NCBI GenBank assembly: GCA_965199585.1
Contig: CBDASI010000002.1
Location: 1,116,001-1,180,000, forward strand
Reading direction: 5' to 3'
DNA: 64,000 nucleotides
Origin: JAVVHH01 sp965199585
GTDB taxonomy: Bacteria; Pseudomonadota; Alphaproteobacteria; Acetobacterales; Acetobacteraceae
Shown here: piece by piece, positions 52,013 to 60,483 of the stretch
Layout of the letters: each line of letters opens with the position of its first letter
Position numbering within the stretch: the first letter of the stretch is position 1
The notes under the pieces: generated by a model
Database searches by the model: none
Told to the model about the DNA's origin: nothing
What the model saw: the letters and a program-made list of their open reading frames with translations, nothing else
Program-made: the position numbers and the translations under genes

Positions 52013-52510
52013 CTACCGCCGGCTAGGACGCCGGGCCGGGTTCAGGTCCGGCGTGCTGGGCACCGGGTCGAGACTGCGATAGGCGGTGCCGTTCCAGACG
52101 AAATGGTCGTCTTCGGAGATGATGTCGTTGCGGCCGCGCGTTTTCTTGGCCGACACCTTCAGCACGCCGGTCGCGCCATCGAGCACGCGCTGCCAGCGGC
52201 CGCGCTCGAGCGAGTAGACCGCGGTCGAGCACCCGGCCGAGCCGCATTCCTGCGGGGATTGCAGCTGCACGAACAGCGCCGGCTGCGCCCCACCGAGGGC
52301 AGCGCGCGCCGTCAGCACGAGCGGCCGGTCGTTCCGTGCGCGGGCCGCCGCGAGATCGTCGGCCGATAGCGTGCGCGCGGTCGCGTCGGTCCGGGTGCCG
52401 GGATTGCTCTGCAGCGTGACGGCCGCCGATGGGAGCGATTTGACCGGGGCGGCGGCCCCGAGCAGGAGTGCGGTGGCGAAAGCGAGGGCTGAGCGTCGGA
52501 ATAGGACCAT
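52013..52510 (-). CDS. Secreted protein of unknown function
   Basis: This 165-residue protein has a signal peptide (ALAFATALLLGAAAPVKS). The mature part has a cysteine pair in PQECGSAGCSTAVY followed by ERGRWQRVL and DDHFVWNGTAYRSL, a small beta-rich domain that I recall from other Acetobacteraceae without a function. It sits on the opposite strand between rsfS and rlmH, and its ATG lies 14 bp from the rlmH ATG. Confidence 0.75.
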   Translation of the reverse strand: MVLFRRSALAFATALLLGAAAPVKSLPSAAVTLQSNPGTRTDATARTLSADDLAAARARNDRPLVLTARAALGGAQPALFVQLQSPQECGSAGCSTAVYSLERGRWQRVLDGATGVLKVSAKKTRGRNDIISEDDHFVWNGTAYRSLDPVPSTPDLNPARRPSRR

Positions 52511-52524
52511 GGGATGCTGACTAC

Positions 52525-52971
52525 ATGCTGCTGATCGCGGTGGGCAAGCTCCGCGCGGGACCGGAACGGACGCTGTTCGACCGCTATGCCGTGCGACTGA
52601 GGCCGACGCTCGAGGTGCGCGAGATCGCCGAGGCGCCGGGCCCGGGGCACGAGGCGAAACGGCGGGAGGGCGCGGCGATCCTGGCGGCGATCCCGGCGGG
52701 CGCGCAGGCGGTGGCGATGGACCTGGCCGGGCAGAGCATGACGAGCGAGGCCTTCGCCGCGCAGCTGACGCGCTGGACGGAGCATCCCAAGCCGCTCGTG
52801 TTCCTGATCGGGGGCGCGGAGGGGCTGAGTGAGGCGGTGCTGGCCCGCGCTGGGTTCCGGCTGGCGCTGGGGCCGCTCACTTGGCCGCACATGATCGCCA
52901 GGGTGCTGCTGGCCGAGCAGCTCTATCGCGGGCAGTCCATTGCAGCCGGGCATCCCTACCATCGGGGCTGA
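52525..52971 (+). CDS. rlmH: 23S rRNA (pseudouridine-1915 N3) methyltransferase
   Basis: This 148-residue SPOUT methyltransferase has the knot motifs VFLIGGAEGLSEAVLARA and LGPLTWPHMIARVLLAEQLYRG. It methylates pseudouridine 1915 of 23S rRNA. The ATG at 52525 matches the family start (MLLIAVGKLR). It belongs to the nadD-rsfS-rlmH block, broken here by one opposite gene. Confidence 0.95.
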   Translation: MLLIAVGKLRAGPERTLFDRYAVRLRPTLEVREIAEAPGPGHEAKRREGAAILAAIPAGAQAVAMDLAGQSMTSEAFAAQLTRWTEHPKPLVFLIGGAEGLSEAVLARAGFRLALGPLTWPHMIARVLLAEQLYRGQSIAAGHPYHRG

Positions 52972-53040
52972 TTTCGCGCCGAAAAGGACGCGGGAGGCGA
53001 CTCGATCGGCTCTCGTGCGTTACGGACCGTGGAGGTCTCA

Positions 53041-53292
53041 ATGAGCGACAGTAACGAGCATCACATCCGCGAACGTGCCCATGCCCTCTGGGAAAAAGAA
53101 GGGTCGCCGCACGGGCGGGACGTCGAATTTTGGGAACGCGCTCGGCTCATGGTCGAAGCGGAAGCCAAGCCGGCCATGGTACGCCCGACGGTCTCGGCCA
53201 AGGATGCCAAGATCGACGAGGCGATGAAGGAAACGTTCCCCGCCAGCGATCCGCCGGCGTTCACCGCGGACCACGGCGTCATCAGGCAATAA
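53041..53292 (+). CDS. DUF2934 small protein
   Basis: This 83-residue hydrophilic protein begins with the DUF2934 pattern (IRERAHALWEKEGSPHGRDVEFWERA) and ends with ETFPASDPPAFT, a tail shared by many small bacterial stress-type proteins. Function is unknown. A GGAGG site lies 7 bases before the ATG at 53041. It overlaps the convergent nth gene by 11 bp. Confidence 0.85.
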   Translation: MSDSNEHHIRERAHALWEKEGSPHGRDVEFWERARLMVEAEAKPAMVRPTVSAKDAKIDEAMKETFPASDPPAFTADHGVIRQ

Positions 53293-53983
53293 CGCTTTCG
53301 AGATCCGATGCCGCGTCCGGGCTGTCGGTCTTGTCGGGAAACCGGCAGGGCGCGGCAGCGACGCAGCGCCAGCACTCAGGCCGCCGCGCCTTACAGACGC
53401 GGCGGCCGTGCAGGATCAACCACAGATGCGCCGGCCGGAGATGATTTTTCGCAATACGTTTGACCAACCGGTCCTCCACCTCGCGGACGGTCTTGCCGGG
53501 TGCGATCCCGGTGCGGTTACCGAGACGGAACACATGGGTGTCGACGGCCATGGTCGCCTCGCCGAACGCCACGTTCAGCACCACGTTGGCGGTCTTGCGT
53601 CCAACCCCGGGCAGCGCTTCGAGCGAGGCGCGGTCGGATGGGACCTTGCCGTCATGCCGCTCCAGCAATTGCGCCGATAACGCCGCAACGTTCTTAGCCT
53701 TCGCCTGCCAGAGGCCGAGTCGCCTGATGTAGGGTGCGATGCCCTCGGCCCCGAGCGCAACCATCGCAGCCGGCGTCGGCGCTGCCGCGAACAGCCCGAC
53801 AGTGGCTATGTTGACCGAGACGTCGGTCGTCTGTGCCGACAATACGACCGCGACCAGTAAGGTAAACTCGTCGGTGAAATCCAGCTCGGTGTTATCGACC
53901 GGGTAGACCGACGCGAGCGCGTCGATGAACGCGTTGACGCCGGCCTGCGTCATTTTTGGGGTTTTGCGGGGGCGTACAGGCAT
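53282..53983 (-). CDS. nth: Endonuclease III
   Basis: This 233-residue DNA glycosylase/AP lyase is for oxidised pyrimidines. The helix-hairpin-helix LPGVGRKTA carries the catalytic Lys130, Asp148 lies in VDTHV, and Cys197, Cys204, Cys207 and Cys213 bind the [4Fe-4S] cluster (C-X6-C-X2-C-X5-C). All key residues are present. Confidence 0.95.
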   Translation of the reverse strand: MPVRPRKTPKMTQAGVNAFIDALASVYPVDNTELDFTDEFTLLVAVVLSAQTTDVSVNIATVGLFAAAPTPAAMVALGAEGIAPYIRRLGLWQAKAKNVAALSAQLLERHDGKVPSDRASLEALPGVGRKTANVVLNVAFGEATMAVDTHVFRLGNRTGIAPGKTVREVEDRLVKRIAKNHLRPAHLWLILHGRRVCKARRPECWRCVAAAPCRFPDKTDSPDAASDLESVIA

Positions 53984-54030
53984 TCGCGATGATAGACCAT
54001 CGCGGCAAGACCGTGCACGAGGCCACTAAC

Positions 54031-54576
54031 ATGTCGCAGCCCCTGGCCAATATCGACTCCATGGAGGACATCTCGCACGGCACCGCGACGTTCGAAGCGG
54101 TCATCATCCCGCATCGGAGCCTCGGGCCGACCGGGCTTCGCTGGGTCATCGCCGCGCTGGCGGCGCTGAGCGCGTTGGTTTCGGTCGGGCTGTGGTTGGC
54201 GGGTGCCTGGCCGGTAATCGGCTTCACCGGCCTAGAGGTCGCGCTCGCCGTCTGGCTGCTGCTGCGGCATGCTGCGATCGAGGGCGAGTCGGAAGTCCTG
54301 CTGCTATCCGACGACGGCTTACGGATCATTAACTCGAGGCGGGGCAAACGGTCCGAGCTAAAGGTTCCAGTAGGCTGGCTGCGGTCCTCGATCGAGGAAC
54401 GGCCCGGGCGCACACCAGCGCTGATGTTGCGTGGCGGCAAAGTCGCCATAGAGGTCGCAACGTCACTTGGAGAGACCGAGAAGCGGGAACTGGCGATCTC
54501 ATTGGGAGAAGCGCTATCCCGTCAGCGCAACCCGGTATTCGACAATCTGCAGCTCCGGGAAGAGACGGAGCGCTAG
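54031..54576 (+). CDS. DUF2244 inner-membrane protein
   Basis: This 181-residue protein has two adjacent membrane segments (WVIAALAALSALVSVGLWLAGAWPV and GLEVALAVWLLLRH) followed by a cytoplasmic part of strands. The pattern is DUF2244, common in alphaproteobacteria and often near nth; the role is unknown. The ATG at 54031 has GAGG at 8 bases. It overlaps the XRE gene's end by 4 bp. Confidence 0.83.
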   Translation: MSQPLANIDSMEDISHGTATFEAVIIPHRSLGPTGLRWVIAALAALSALVSVGLWLAGAWPVIGFTGLEVALAVWLLLRHAAIEGESEVLLLSDDGLRIINSRRGKRSELKVPVGWLRSSIEERPGRTPALMLRGGKVAIEVATSLGETEKRELAISLGEALSRQRNPVFDNLQLREETER

Positions 54577-55052
54577 CCCTCGGTCGGGCCCATCGACTTG
54601 ATGAGGTCGAATACGCGCTTGCGCACTGCCGGCTCGTTGATCCGGTAGTAGGCCCGCACCAACTCCAACGTCTCGCGACGGTTGAGCATCTCGTCAGTGC
54701 CGAAGCCGTCCTGGCTTTCGGAGAAGCCGCCTGAGGCGCGGGTCGTGTTGTAGCCACCGTGCAGACCGGCCAGCGGCTCCGGCATATCGTCGAAGAAGAA
54801 GCTGATCGGCACGTCTAGGACGCGCGAGAGGTCGAATAAGCGAGACGCTCCTACTCGGTTGACGCCTCGCTCGTATTTTTGAACCTGTTGGAACGTCAGG
54901 CCGAGCGCTTCGCCGAGTCGTTCCTGCGACATGCCCATCAAGGTGCGACGCAATCGAATGCGTGCACCGACGTGTGCATCAATCGGGCTGGAGCGGCCTT
55001 CGCGCTCAGCACCACCGGTTGTAGAGCCGACGGCGGCGGGGGTGTCACTCAT
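54573..55052 (-). CDS. XRE-family transcriptional regulator
   Basis: This 159-residue protein has an HTH domain at about residues 30-85 (GARIRLRRTLMGMSQERLGEALGLTFQQVQKYERGVNR, broken into two helices and recognition helix) and a helical C-terminal part ending in IKSMGPTEG. This regulator normally lies between lnt and metK in alphaproteobacteria; here metK does not follow. The ATG follows GAGAGGAAC, and TTGACT (complement of 55113-55118) is a possible -35 in the AT-rich upstream gap. Confidence 0.88.
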   Translation of the reverse strand: MSDTPAAVGSTTGGAEREGRSSPIDAHVGARIRLRRTLMGMSQERLGEALGLTFQQVQKYERGVNRVGASRLFDLSRVLDVPISFFFDDMPEPLAGLHGGYNTTRASGGFSESQDGFGTDEMLNRRETLELVRAYYRINEPAVRKRVFDLIKSMGPTEG

Positions 55053-55160
55053 CAATGTTCCTCTCGCCTGCCATGCAAAGCTGAACAAATCCTTAACGGC
55101 ACAACCGGTAGAAGTCAACCTTCGTGACAATCTTATCAATCCATCCCAAATGTGGGACAA

Positions 55161-56687
55161 TTACCCTCTGCGTCTCAATCCCAAGGTGACTGCAAACACT
55201 GACATCAAGCCAGGCACAACCAACCCCCAGCGTGAAAAGGACGTCGGCGGACGCGCACCGGGTATGGCAACGACCAGTTTACCAGCCACACCCAAACCAA
55301 TACGAGCGACTTCGTGTCCTCCCGCGTCGAACACTGCGGAAATACCGGTATTGGCTGCCCGCACCAGCGGGAGACCCTCTTCGACTGCACGCATCCGTGC
55401 CGCAGCGAGATGCTGTCGCGGACCGGTCGAGTTGCCGAACCAAGCGTCGTTGGTGATGTTGACCATCCATGTCGGCCGGACGGCTTCGTCGACGACCTGC
55501 GCCGGAAAGACCGCCTCGTAGCAAATCAACGGCCCGAATGGAGGCAGCCCTGGTACCGTCAGGGTCGTCGGTCCGGTTCCGAACGCAAGCTGGCCCGGTA
55601 CGATCTGGATCGCGAACGGGACCCAACTCGGCGCATACTCGCCGAACGGTACCAGGTGCCACTTGCTGTAGATGCCGCCGATCTCGCCATCGGGGCGCAG
55701 CGCGATCAGACTGTTGGCGGGCGGATTGGCCAGCATCGACTCGGCCGTCGGCGGTTTGTCGAACGTCAGCCCGCCCACCAGCGAGGCCAGCGCCGGCTTG
55801 GCGGCGTCCGCCAGCGCCGCCCGGGCGCCAGGGTCGTATTGCAGCAGGAAGAACGTCGACGTCTCCGGCCAGACCACCACCGATCTGTGCGTCCCGGCCT
55901 CGGCCACGCCCTCCCGCGTCAATTGCAACTGCCGATCGAACGCTTCGAGTGCCGAGGTGCGGCCCCACTTCTGGCCTTGCGAGACGTTGCCCTGGACGAT
56001 CACCGCGTCGATGCCCTGCGCCGGGGCAGCTTGCATATGCAAGCGTTCCCACCCCAGGCCGGCCCATAGCAGCACGACCGCCGCCGACGCGGCCGCCGCG
56101 CGGAAGCTGAGCATCGCCCCGCCGGCGAGCAGCACGGTCGCCAGCGTCAGCCCCGGCGTGCCGACCCAGGCCAATGGCTGCAACATGACGTCGCCGGCCA
56201 GCCCCGGAAACGCCCAAACGCTGCCCCACGGATTCCACGGGAACCCGGTGCCGACATATTGCCGCGCCAAGTCGAACAACACCCAGGCCCCGGCCAGCGC
56301 CACGACCCGGCGCCACCCCGCCTGCGCCCGCTTGGCCACCGCGCACGGGGCCGCGATGAACAGCGCCAGCAGCGCCGACAGGGCCGGCACCGCCAGCGGC
56401 ACCAGCCACCAGTAACGGGCGGATTCGAGCAGGATCGCCTCAGTGATCCAGTACAGGCCGAAGATGTGATGCCCAAGGCCGAAGAAGAATCCGCGCCGGA
56501 ACGCACCACCGTAGCCCCGCGTCCCCTCGATGAGCGCGAGCAGGCCCGGCACCGCCAGCAGCAGCGCGGGCAGGACGTAGAGCGGTGGCAGCGCCGCAGC
56601 GGAGACGGCGCCGAGGCCCAGCGCCAGCAGGTCCGCGCGCCAGCCACGAACCTTTTGCATCCGCGCGAAGAAAGCCTCGCCGATCAT
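55161..56687 (-). CDS. lnt: Apolipoprotein N-acyltransferase
   Basis: This 508-residue inner-membrane enzyme adds the third acyl chain to lipoproteins. The first half is about six membrane segments; the nitrilase-like domain carries the triad Glu (VVWPETSTFF), Lys (YSKWHLVPFGEY) and Cys (PLICYEAVFP). The ATG at 56687 overlaps the stop of the 2-hydroxyacid dehydrogenase (ATGA); a second Met nine residues in is possible. Confidence 0.93.
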   Translation of the reverse strand: MIGEAFFARMQKVRGWRADLLALGLGAVSAAALPPLYVLPALLLAVPGLLALIEGTRGYGGAFRRGFFFGLGHHIFGLYWITEAILLESARYWWLVPLAVPALSALLALFIAAPCAVAKRAQAGWRRVVALAGAWVLFDLARQYVGTGFPWNPWGSVWAFPGLAGDVMLQPLAWVGTPGLTLATVLLAGGAMLSFRAAAASAAVVLLWAGLGWERLHMQAAPAQGIDAVIVQGNVSQGQKWGRTSALEAFDRQLQLTREGVAEAGTHRSVVVWPETSTFFLLQYDPGARAALADAAKPALASLVGGLTFDKPPTAESMLANPPANSLIALRPDGEIGGIYSKWHLVPFGEYAPSWVPFAIQIVPGQLAFGTGPTTLTVPGLPPFGPLICYEAVFPAQVVDEAVRPTWMVNITNDAWFGNSTGPRQHLAAARMRAVEEGLPLVRAANTGISAVFDAGGHEVARIGLGVAGKLVVAIPGARPPTSFSRWGLVVPGLMSVFAVTLGLRRRG

Positions 56688-57640
56688 GCCTGCACCAGGC
56701 GTCCCGCCGGAACCGGTTGGCCGGTAAGCACGGCCACGATGCACTCCGCCGCCATGACCCCCATCGTGACCAGGCTGCCTTCGGTCACGCCCGAGACGTG
56801 CGGCGTCGCGATCACCGCGGGATGACGGCGGAGCGCGTTCTCCACGGCCGGCGGCTCGCCCTCGAACACGTCGAGCGCGGCGCCGCCGAGATGGCCGCCA
56901 TCGAGTGCGTCCAGCAGCGCGGCCTCGTCGATCAGCCCGCCGCGCGCCGTGTTGATGACGAGCGCGCCGGGCGGCAACATTGCCAGTTGGTCCGCCCCGA
57001 TCATGTGGTGCAGCGCCGGCGTGTACGGCAGGTGCAACGACAGCACGTCGGACCGGGCCAGCAGGGAAGGAAGGTTATCCAGCCGGGGAACGCCGCCGGG
57101 GATGCCGCTTGAGACCGGCGAGCGCGTATAGGCCGCGACGTCCATGCCGAAGGCGGCGGCGAAGGCGGCCACGGCCTGACCGATCGACCCCAGGCCCACC
57201 AGGCCGAGTCGCAGCCCGGCGATGTCGCGCACCATGTCGTTGCCGCGCCGCCACTCGCCGGCGGCGACTTGCGCCGACAGCTCCGGCAGGCGCTTAGCCA
57301 GCGCCAGGATCATGGCGATGGTGTGCTCGGCGACCGCGCGGGTGTTGCTGCCGGGCGCCCGGGTCACGACGATGCCGCGCCGGAGCGCCTCGGGAACGTC
57401 CACGTCGTCGACGCCGACGCCGTGCCGCGCCACGACTCGCAGCGTTGGCGCAGCGTCCATCACGGCCGCCGTCACCGGGCCCTGGCGCGACAGGATCGCC
57501 ACGGCGCCGACCGTGCGCGCCAGCGCGGCGATCGCCTCGGGGGTGGGAAACGGCTCCATGTAATGGATGCGTGCGCCCGCGCCCTCGAGCAGGGTCACCG
57601 CCTCGGCAGCGAGGCGGGGCGAAGTCATGATGACGTCCAT
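56684..57640 (-). CDS. D-isomer-specific 2-hydroxyacid dehydrogenase
   Basis: This 318-residue enzyme is of the phosphoglycerate dehydrogenase/glyoxylate reductase group. The NAD motif GLVGLGSIGQAVAAF and the catalytic Arg (NTARGGLID), Glu (DVFEGEPP) and His (IATPHVSG) are present. There is no ACT domain, so it is unlikely to be the regulated SerA. The substrate is unknown. It is translated just before lnt. Confidence 0.87.
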   Translation of the reverse strand: MDVIMTSPRLAAEAVTLLEGAGARIHYMEPFPTPEAIAALARTVGAVAILSRQGPVTAAVMDAAPTLRVVARHGVGVDDVDVPEALRRGIVVTRAPGSNTRAVAEHTIAMILALAKRLPELSAQVAAGEWRRGNDMVRDIAGLRLGLVGLGSIGQAVAAFAAAFGMDVAAYTRSPVSSGIPGGVPRLDNLPSLLARSDVLSLHLPYTPALHHMIGADQLAMLPPGALVINTARGGLIDEAALLDALDGGHLGGAALDVFEGEPPAVENALRRHPAVIATPHVSGVTEGSLVTMGVMAAECIVAVLTGQPVPAGRLVQA

Positions 57641-57650
57641 AGGTCGACCC

Positions 57651-58466
57651 TCAGTCCTGGCTGCGGCGCTCGTAATGCTTGCTGTAGCGCTCGGTGACCA
57701 GATCGGTCTTGACCACGATCGCGACGTCGACCGTGTTGAATTGACTGTCGATCACCGCGCCGTCGCCGACGAAGCCGCCGAGCCGGAGATAGCCCTTGAT
57801 GAGCGGCGGGAGCGCTTGGTTGGCCTTGCGAGGATCGTAGGCCGCCGGGTCGAGCCGGCGCATCTCGACGTAGCGGCCGTGCAGCGCCTTGGGGCGCAGC
57901 GCGGGCGGGGCGAGGTGATGGCCGTAGAGATAGGTCAGTTCGGCGGCGAGGAGGTCGGGGTCGGTGCCGTTGAGGCTGGCGCAGCCGAACATCAGGTCGA
58001 TGCCGTTCAGCTCGATGTAGGCTGCGATCCCGCGCCACAGGAGTTGCATGACGGCGCGCCCGCGATGGCTGGCGTCGACGCAGGAGCGGCCGAGCTCGAG
58101 CACGCCGCCGGGGAAATTGGTGATCGCGCGGATGTCGTATTCGTCTTCCGAGTAGAACCGGCCGACGCGCGCCGCACCCTCGCGTTGGATGAGGCGGTAG
58201 GTGCCGACGACGCTCTGCGGGCCGTCGCCCAGCGCATGGTCGATGACCAGGATGTGGTCGGCCACGGCGTCCCATGCGTCGATGTCGCGCTGAGAGGCGG
58301 CGGTGGCGGGTTCGGCGGTCGCGCCCATCTCGTCGTAGAAGACACGGTAGCGTAGCGCCTGGGCGGCATCGACCTCGGCGGCGGTGGCGGCGATGCGAAC
58401 GCCGAGGTTGCCGGCCCTGATCTCGCGGAAGCCCGAGGGCTTGTGGCGATAGCGATGCGCGGTCAC
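57651..58466 (-). CDS. olsB: OlsB-like ornithine lipid acyltransferase (GNAT/hemolysin family)
   Basis: This 271-residue protein begins with the OlsB N-terminal pattern (LGVRIAATAAEVDAAQALRYRVFYDEMGA) and has the core FPGGVLELGRSCVDASHRG and MFGCASLNGTD. OlsB acylates ornithine in phosphate-free membrane lipid synthesis; olsA is not in this window. The start is probably GTG at 58466 just before the conserved part; the open frame continues upstream. Confidence 0.8.
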   Translation of the reverse strand: MTAHRYRHKPSGFREIRAGNLGVRIAATAAEVDAAQALRYRVFYDEMGATAEPATAASQRDIDAWDAVADHILVIDHALGDGPQSVVGTYRLIQREGAARVGRFYSEDEYDIRAITNFPGGVLELGRSCVDASHRGRAVMQLLWRGIAAYIELNGIDLMFGCASLNGTDPDLLAAELTYLYGHHLAPPALRPKALHGRYVEMRRLDPAAYDPRKANQALPPLIKGYLRLGGFVGDGAVIDSQFNTVDVAIVVKTDLVTERYSKHYERRSQD

Positions 58467-58685
58467 GGCTTGGACGCCGGTGCGAGAGCCCGGCAATCGC
58501 CGCGGGCGGTAGGGCAGCGCCGCTCCGACGTCACCAGCCAAGTCCTCCCGCACAAGTGCTCGATGCGCGTTTCCATCGGGCTCCTCAACTACGTCGCCGG
58601 TATGTCGATGGCGATAGCCGATACCGGCCACGCCTGTCGACTCACCGACGCCCGGAGCCGTCTCGCCGGCGACGGAGCGTGCGCG

Positions 58686-59090
58686 TCAGCGAGCGCGTGG
58701 CTTGGTGCCGAGCCCGATCTTCTTGGCCAGCGAGGACCGATGTTTCGCGTAGTTCGGCGCTACCATCGGGTAGTCCGACGGCAGCTGCCATTTATCGCGA
58801 TAATCCTCTGGGGTCATGTTGTAGGAGGTCTTGAGATGGCGCTTCAGCATCTTGAGCTTCTTGCCGTCCTCGAGACACACGATGTGATCCGGGAACACGG
58901 ATTTCCGCACTGGTACGGCAGGGAGCTGCTTCTCCGGCACGACTTGATCTTTGCCGACCCCCGCAAGCGTCCGATACACGTCCTGGATCAGACCTGGGAG
59001 CAGATCAGCCCCGATAGCGTTGTTGGACACGTGGGCAGACACAATCTGTGCCGTCAACTCTAGCACGTCCGCATCGCCCAACTCCGCCAT
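58686..59090 (-). CDS. mucR: MucR/Ros-family transcriptional regulator
   Basis: This 134-residue protein starts at the ATG at 59090. The C-terminal half has the Ros-type finger: Cys72, Asp75 and His85 are spaced as C-X2-D-X9-H, but the fourth ligand position, usually His, is Ser89 (RHLKTSYNMTPEDYR), as in the zinc-free MucR homologues described in Mesorhizobium. The remaining fold (YRDKWQLPSDYPMVAPNYA) is intact. MucR proteins bind AT-rich DNA and control many envelope and surface genes. Confidence 0.9.
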   Translation of the reverse strand: MAELGDADVLELTAQIVSAHVSNNAIGADLLPGLIQDVYRTLAGVGKDQVVPEKQLPAVPVRKSVFPDHIVCLEDGKKLKMLKRHLKTSYNMTPEDYRDKWQLPSDYPMVAPNYAKHRSSLAKKIGLGTKPRAR

Positions 59091-59124
59091 TCCCAAAACC
59101 CTCTCGAATTTGCTTTGAAGTCGA

Positions 59125-59154
59125 CATATACAACCGCGAACGATTGTTCTGCAA
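59125..59154 (-). promoter_or_regulatory. Candidate mucR promoter
   Basis: On the minus strand TTGCAG (complement of 59149-59154) and TATATG (complement of 59125-59130) are 18 bases apart. It overlaps the promoter of the divergent TusA-like gene. Confidence 0.35.
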
Positions 59155-59174
59155 TCCAAGGTCGACCGTATAAT
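59144..59174 (+). promoter_or_regulatory. Candidate promoter of the TusA-like gene
   Basis: TATAAT at 59169-59174 is a perfect -10 hexamer, rare in this GC-rich DNA. TTGTTC at 59144-59149 is the nearest -35-like element, with a long 19-base spacer. Confidence 0.45.
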
Positions 59175-59188
59175 TACAGGATAAGATC

Positions 59189-59443
59189 ATGGATCACACG
59201 TCGAGTCCGTGTCACGACGCAGATAGACGCTTGGATATTACCCGCGACCATTGTCCGATGACCTATGTCAGGGTCCGGCTAGCGCTCGATCAGATGAATA
59301 GTGGCGAAATGTTGGAAGTGTCGATGCTCGGAGACGAGCCGCGTCGAAATGTTCCACGTACCGCACTTGATCAGGGACATACGGTTGTCGAGATGACCGA
59401 CAGTCCTGACGGTGCGACGACGCTGTGGATCAGGAAGAAATAG
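59189..59443 (+). CDS. TusA-family (sulphur carrier-like) protein
   Basis: This 84-residue protein has LDITRDHCPMTYVRVRLALDQM, with Cys22 followed by Pro23, the TusA Cys-Pro motif; the usual CPxP has Met-Thr here. TusA proteins carry persulphide sulphur or influence redox steps. It reads divergently from mucR and overlaps the end of rimI by 14 bp. Confidence 0.82.
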   Translation: MDHTSSPCHDADRRLDITRDHCPMTYVRVRLALDQMNSGEMLEVSMLGDEPRRNVPRTALDQGHTVVEMTDSPDGATTLWIRKK

Positions 59444-59867
59444 TCGCCCGCAACACGAGCGCGTCGATACCGCCCGAGTAGTAGCGCACCCGGCGGCCCA
59501 TCTCGGAGAAGCCGCAACCGACGTAGAGCGCGCGTGCCGCGGCATTGGTCTCGGCTACCTCGAGGAACATGGACACTGCACCGCGCTGGCCGGCCGTGTG
59601 CATCGCCCGGGTCATCAGGGCGCGGCCGATGCCATGGCGGCGGGCTGCCGGATCGACGGCCAGGGTCAGGATCTCCGCCTCGTCGACGACACTTCGCGCC
59701 AGGATGAAGCCGCCCCGCGGGCTGACCAGGCCGAATGCGCCGGGCAGGCCGAGTTGCAACGAGATCGCGTCGGCGCCCCAGCGTTCGCCGCGCGGGAAGG
59801 CCGCCGCGTGGATCGCCGCCAGCGCCGGCGCATGCGCCTGCGTCGCCGCGATCGGATCGTCGCTCAT
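59430..59867 (-). CDS. rimI: Ribosomal-protein-alanine N-acetyltransferase
   Basis: This 145-residue GNAT enzyme has the acetyl-CoA loop VDPAARRHGIGRALM and the ending VETNAAARALYVGCGFSEMGRRVRYY pattern (FLEVAETNAAARALY). Next to tsaB this is the classical RimI, which acetylates N-terminal alanine. Its start overlaps the tsaB stop by 4 bp. Confidence 0.9.
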   Translation of the reverse strand: MSDDPIAATQAHAPALAAIHAAAFPRGERWGADAISLQLGLPGAFGLVSPRGGFILARSVVDEAEILTLAVDPAARRHGIGRALMTRAMHTAGQRGAVSMFLEVAETNAAARALYVGCGFSEMGRRVRYYSGGIDALVLRATISS

Positions 59868-60475
59868 CGCGGTGCGGGGCGCCCGGCCGGGCCTGGTCGG
59901 GCTGCCGGCGGATCGACATAGACCGGTTGCGCCGCGACGGTCCGGCCGGCCGACGCGGCGCGGGCGATATCGACCGGCGTCGGGTGCCGACTTGCCGAAA
60001 GGTGCACCTCCGCCCCGCGCGCCGCCAGCGCCTCACCCACGGCCAGCGCCGCGTCGCCGGCAAGGGTGATCGGCACTGACGGCAACGGCAAGGCGTCGAG
60101 CGCGACGCTGTCGATCCGGCCCTCGCGCTCGAGGAACACGCGGCCGCGCTTGCTGTCGATCGCGGTCCAGGACGGCCGGCCGTCGGTCGCTGTCAGGGCC
60201 GCGCCGACCGTGACACCGATCACCGGAACCCCGCTCGCCAAACCGAGGCCGTGCGCCAACGCGATCGAGGCCCGCAGGCCCGTGAAGCTGCCGGGGCCGA
60301 CGATCACGGCAACGAGGTCGAACCGGCACCCATGCGCCGCGAGCAGGTCGGCCAGCGACGACGGCAATGCCGCCAGGTCACCCTCGATCCGGCGCTCGCC
60401 GACGAGGCCGCCCTCGTCGACCAGCCCGACCGAGCAGGTCGCCGTGCTGGCATCGAGTGTCAGGGTCCGGGCCAT
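59864..60475 (-). CDS. tsaB: tRNA threonylcarbamoyladenosine synthesis protein TsaB
   Basis: This 203-residue ASKHA-fold protein has TLTLDASTATCSVGLV at the start and GPGSFTGLRASIALAHGLG, the TsaB signature. It is a partner of TsaD in making t6A37 of tRNA. The ATG at 60475 gives the normal start. The operon order is nifU-like, rutE-like, tsaB, rimI. Confidence 0.93.
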   Translation of the reverse strand: MARTLTLDASTATCSVGLVDEGGLVGERRIEGDLAALPSSLADLLAAHGCRFDLVAVIVGPGSFTGLRASIALAHGLGLASGVPVIGVTVGAALTATDGRPSWTAIDSKRGRVFLEREGRIDSVALDALPLPSVPITLAGDAALAVGEALAARGAEVHLSASRHPTPVDIARAASAGRTVAAQPVYVDPPAARPGPAGRPAPR

Positions 60476-60483
60476 GGGCGTGC

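Noticed and set aside
58467..58685. A possible gene in the gap between olsB and mucR
   Set aside because: Frames here are short, lack ribosome sites and show no conserved pattern.
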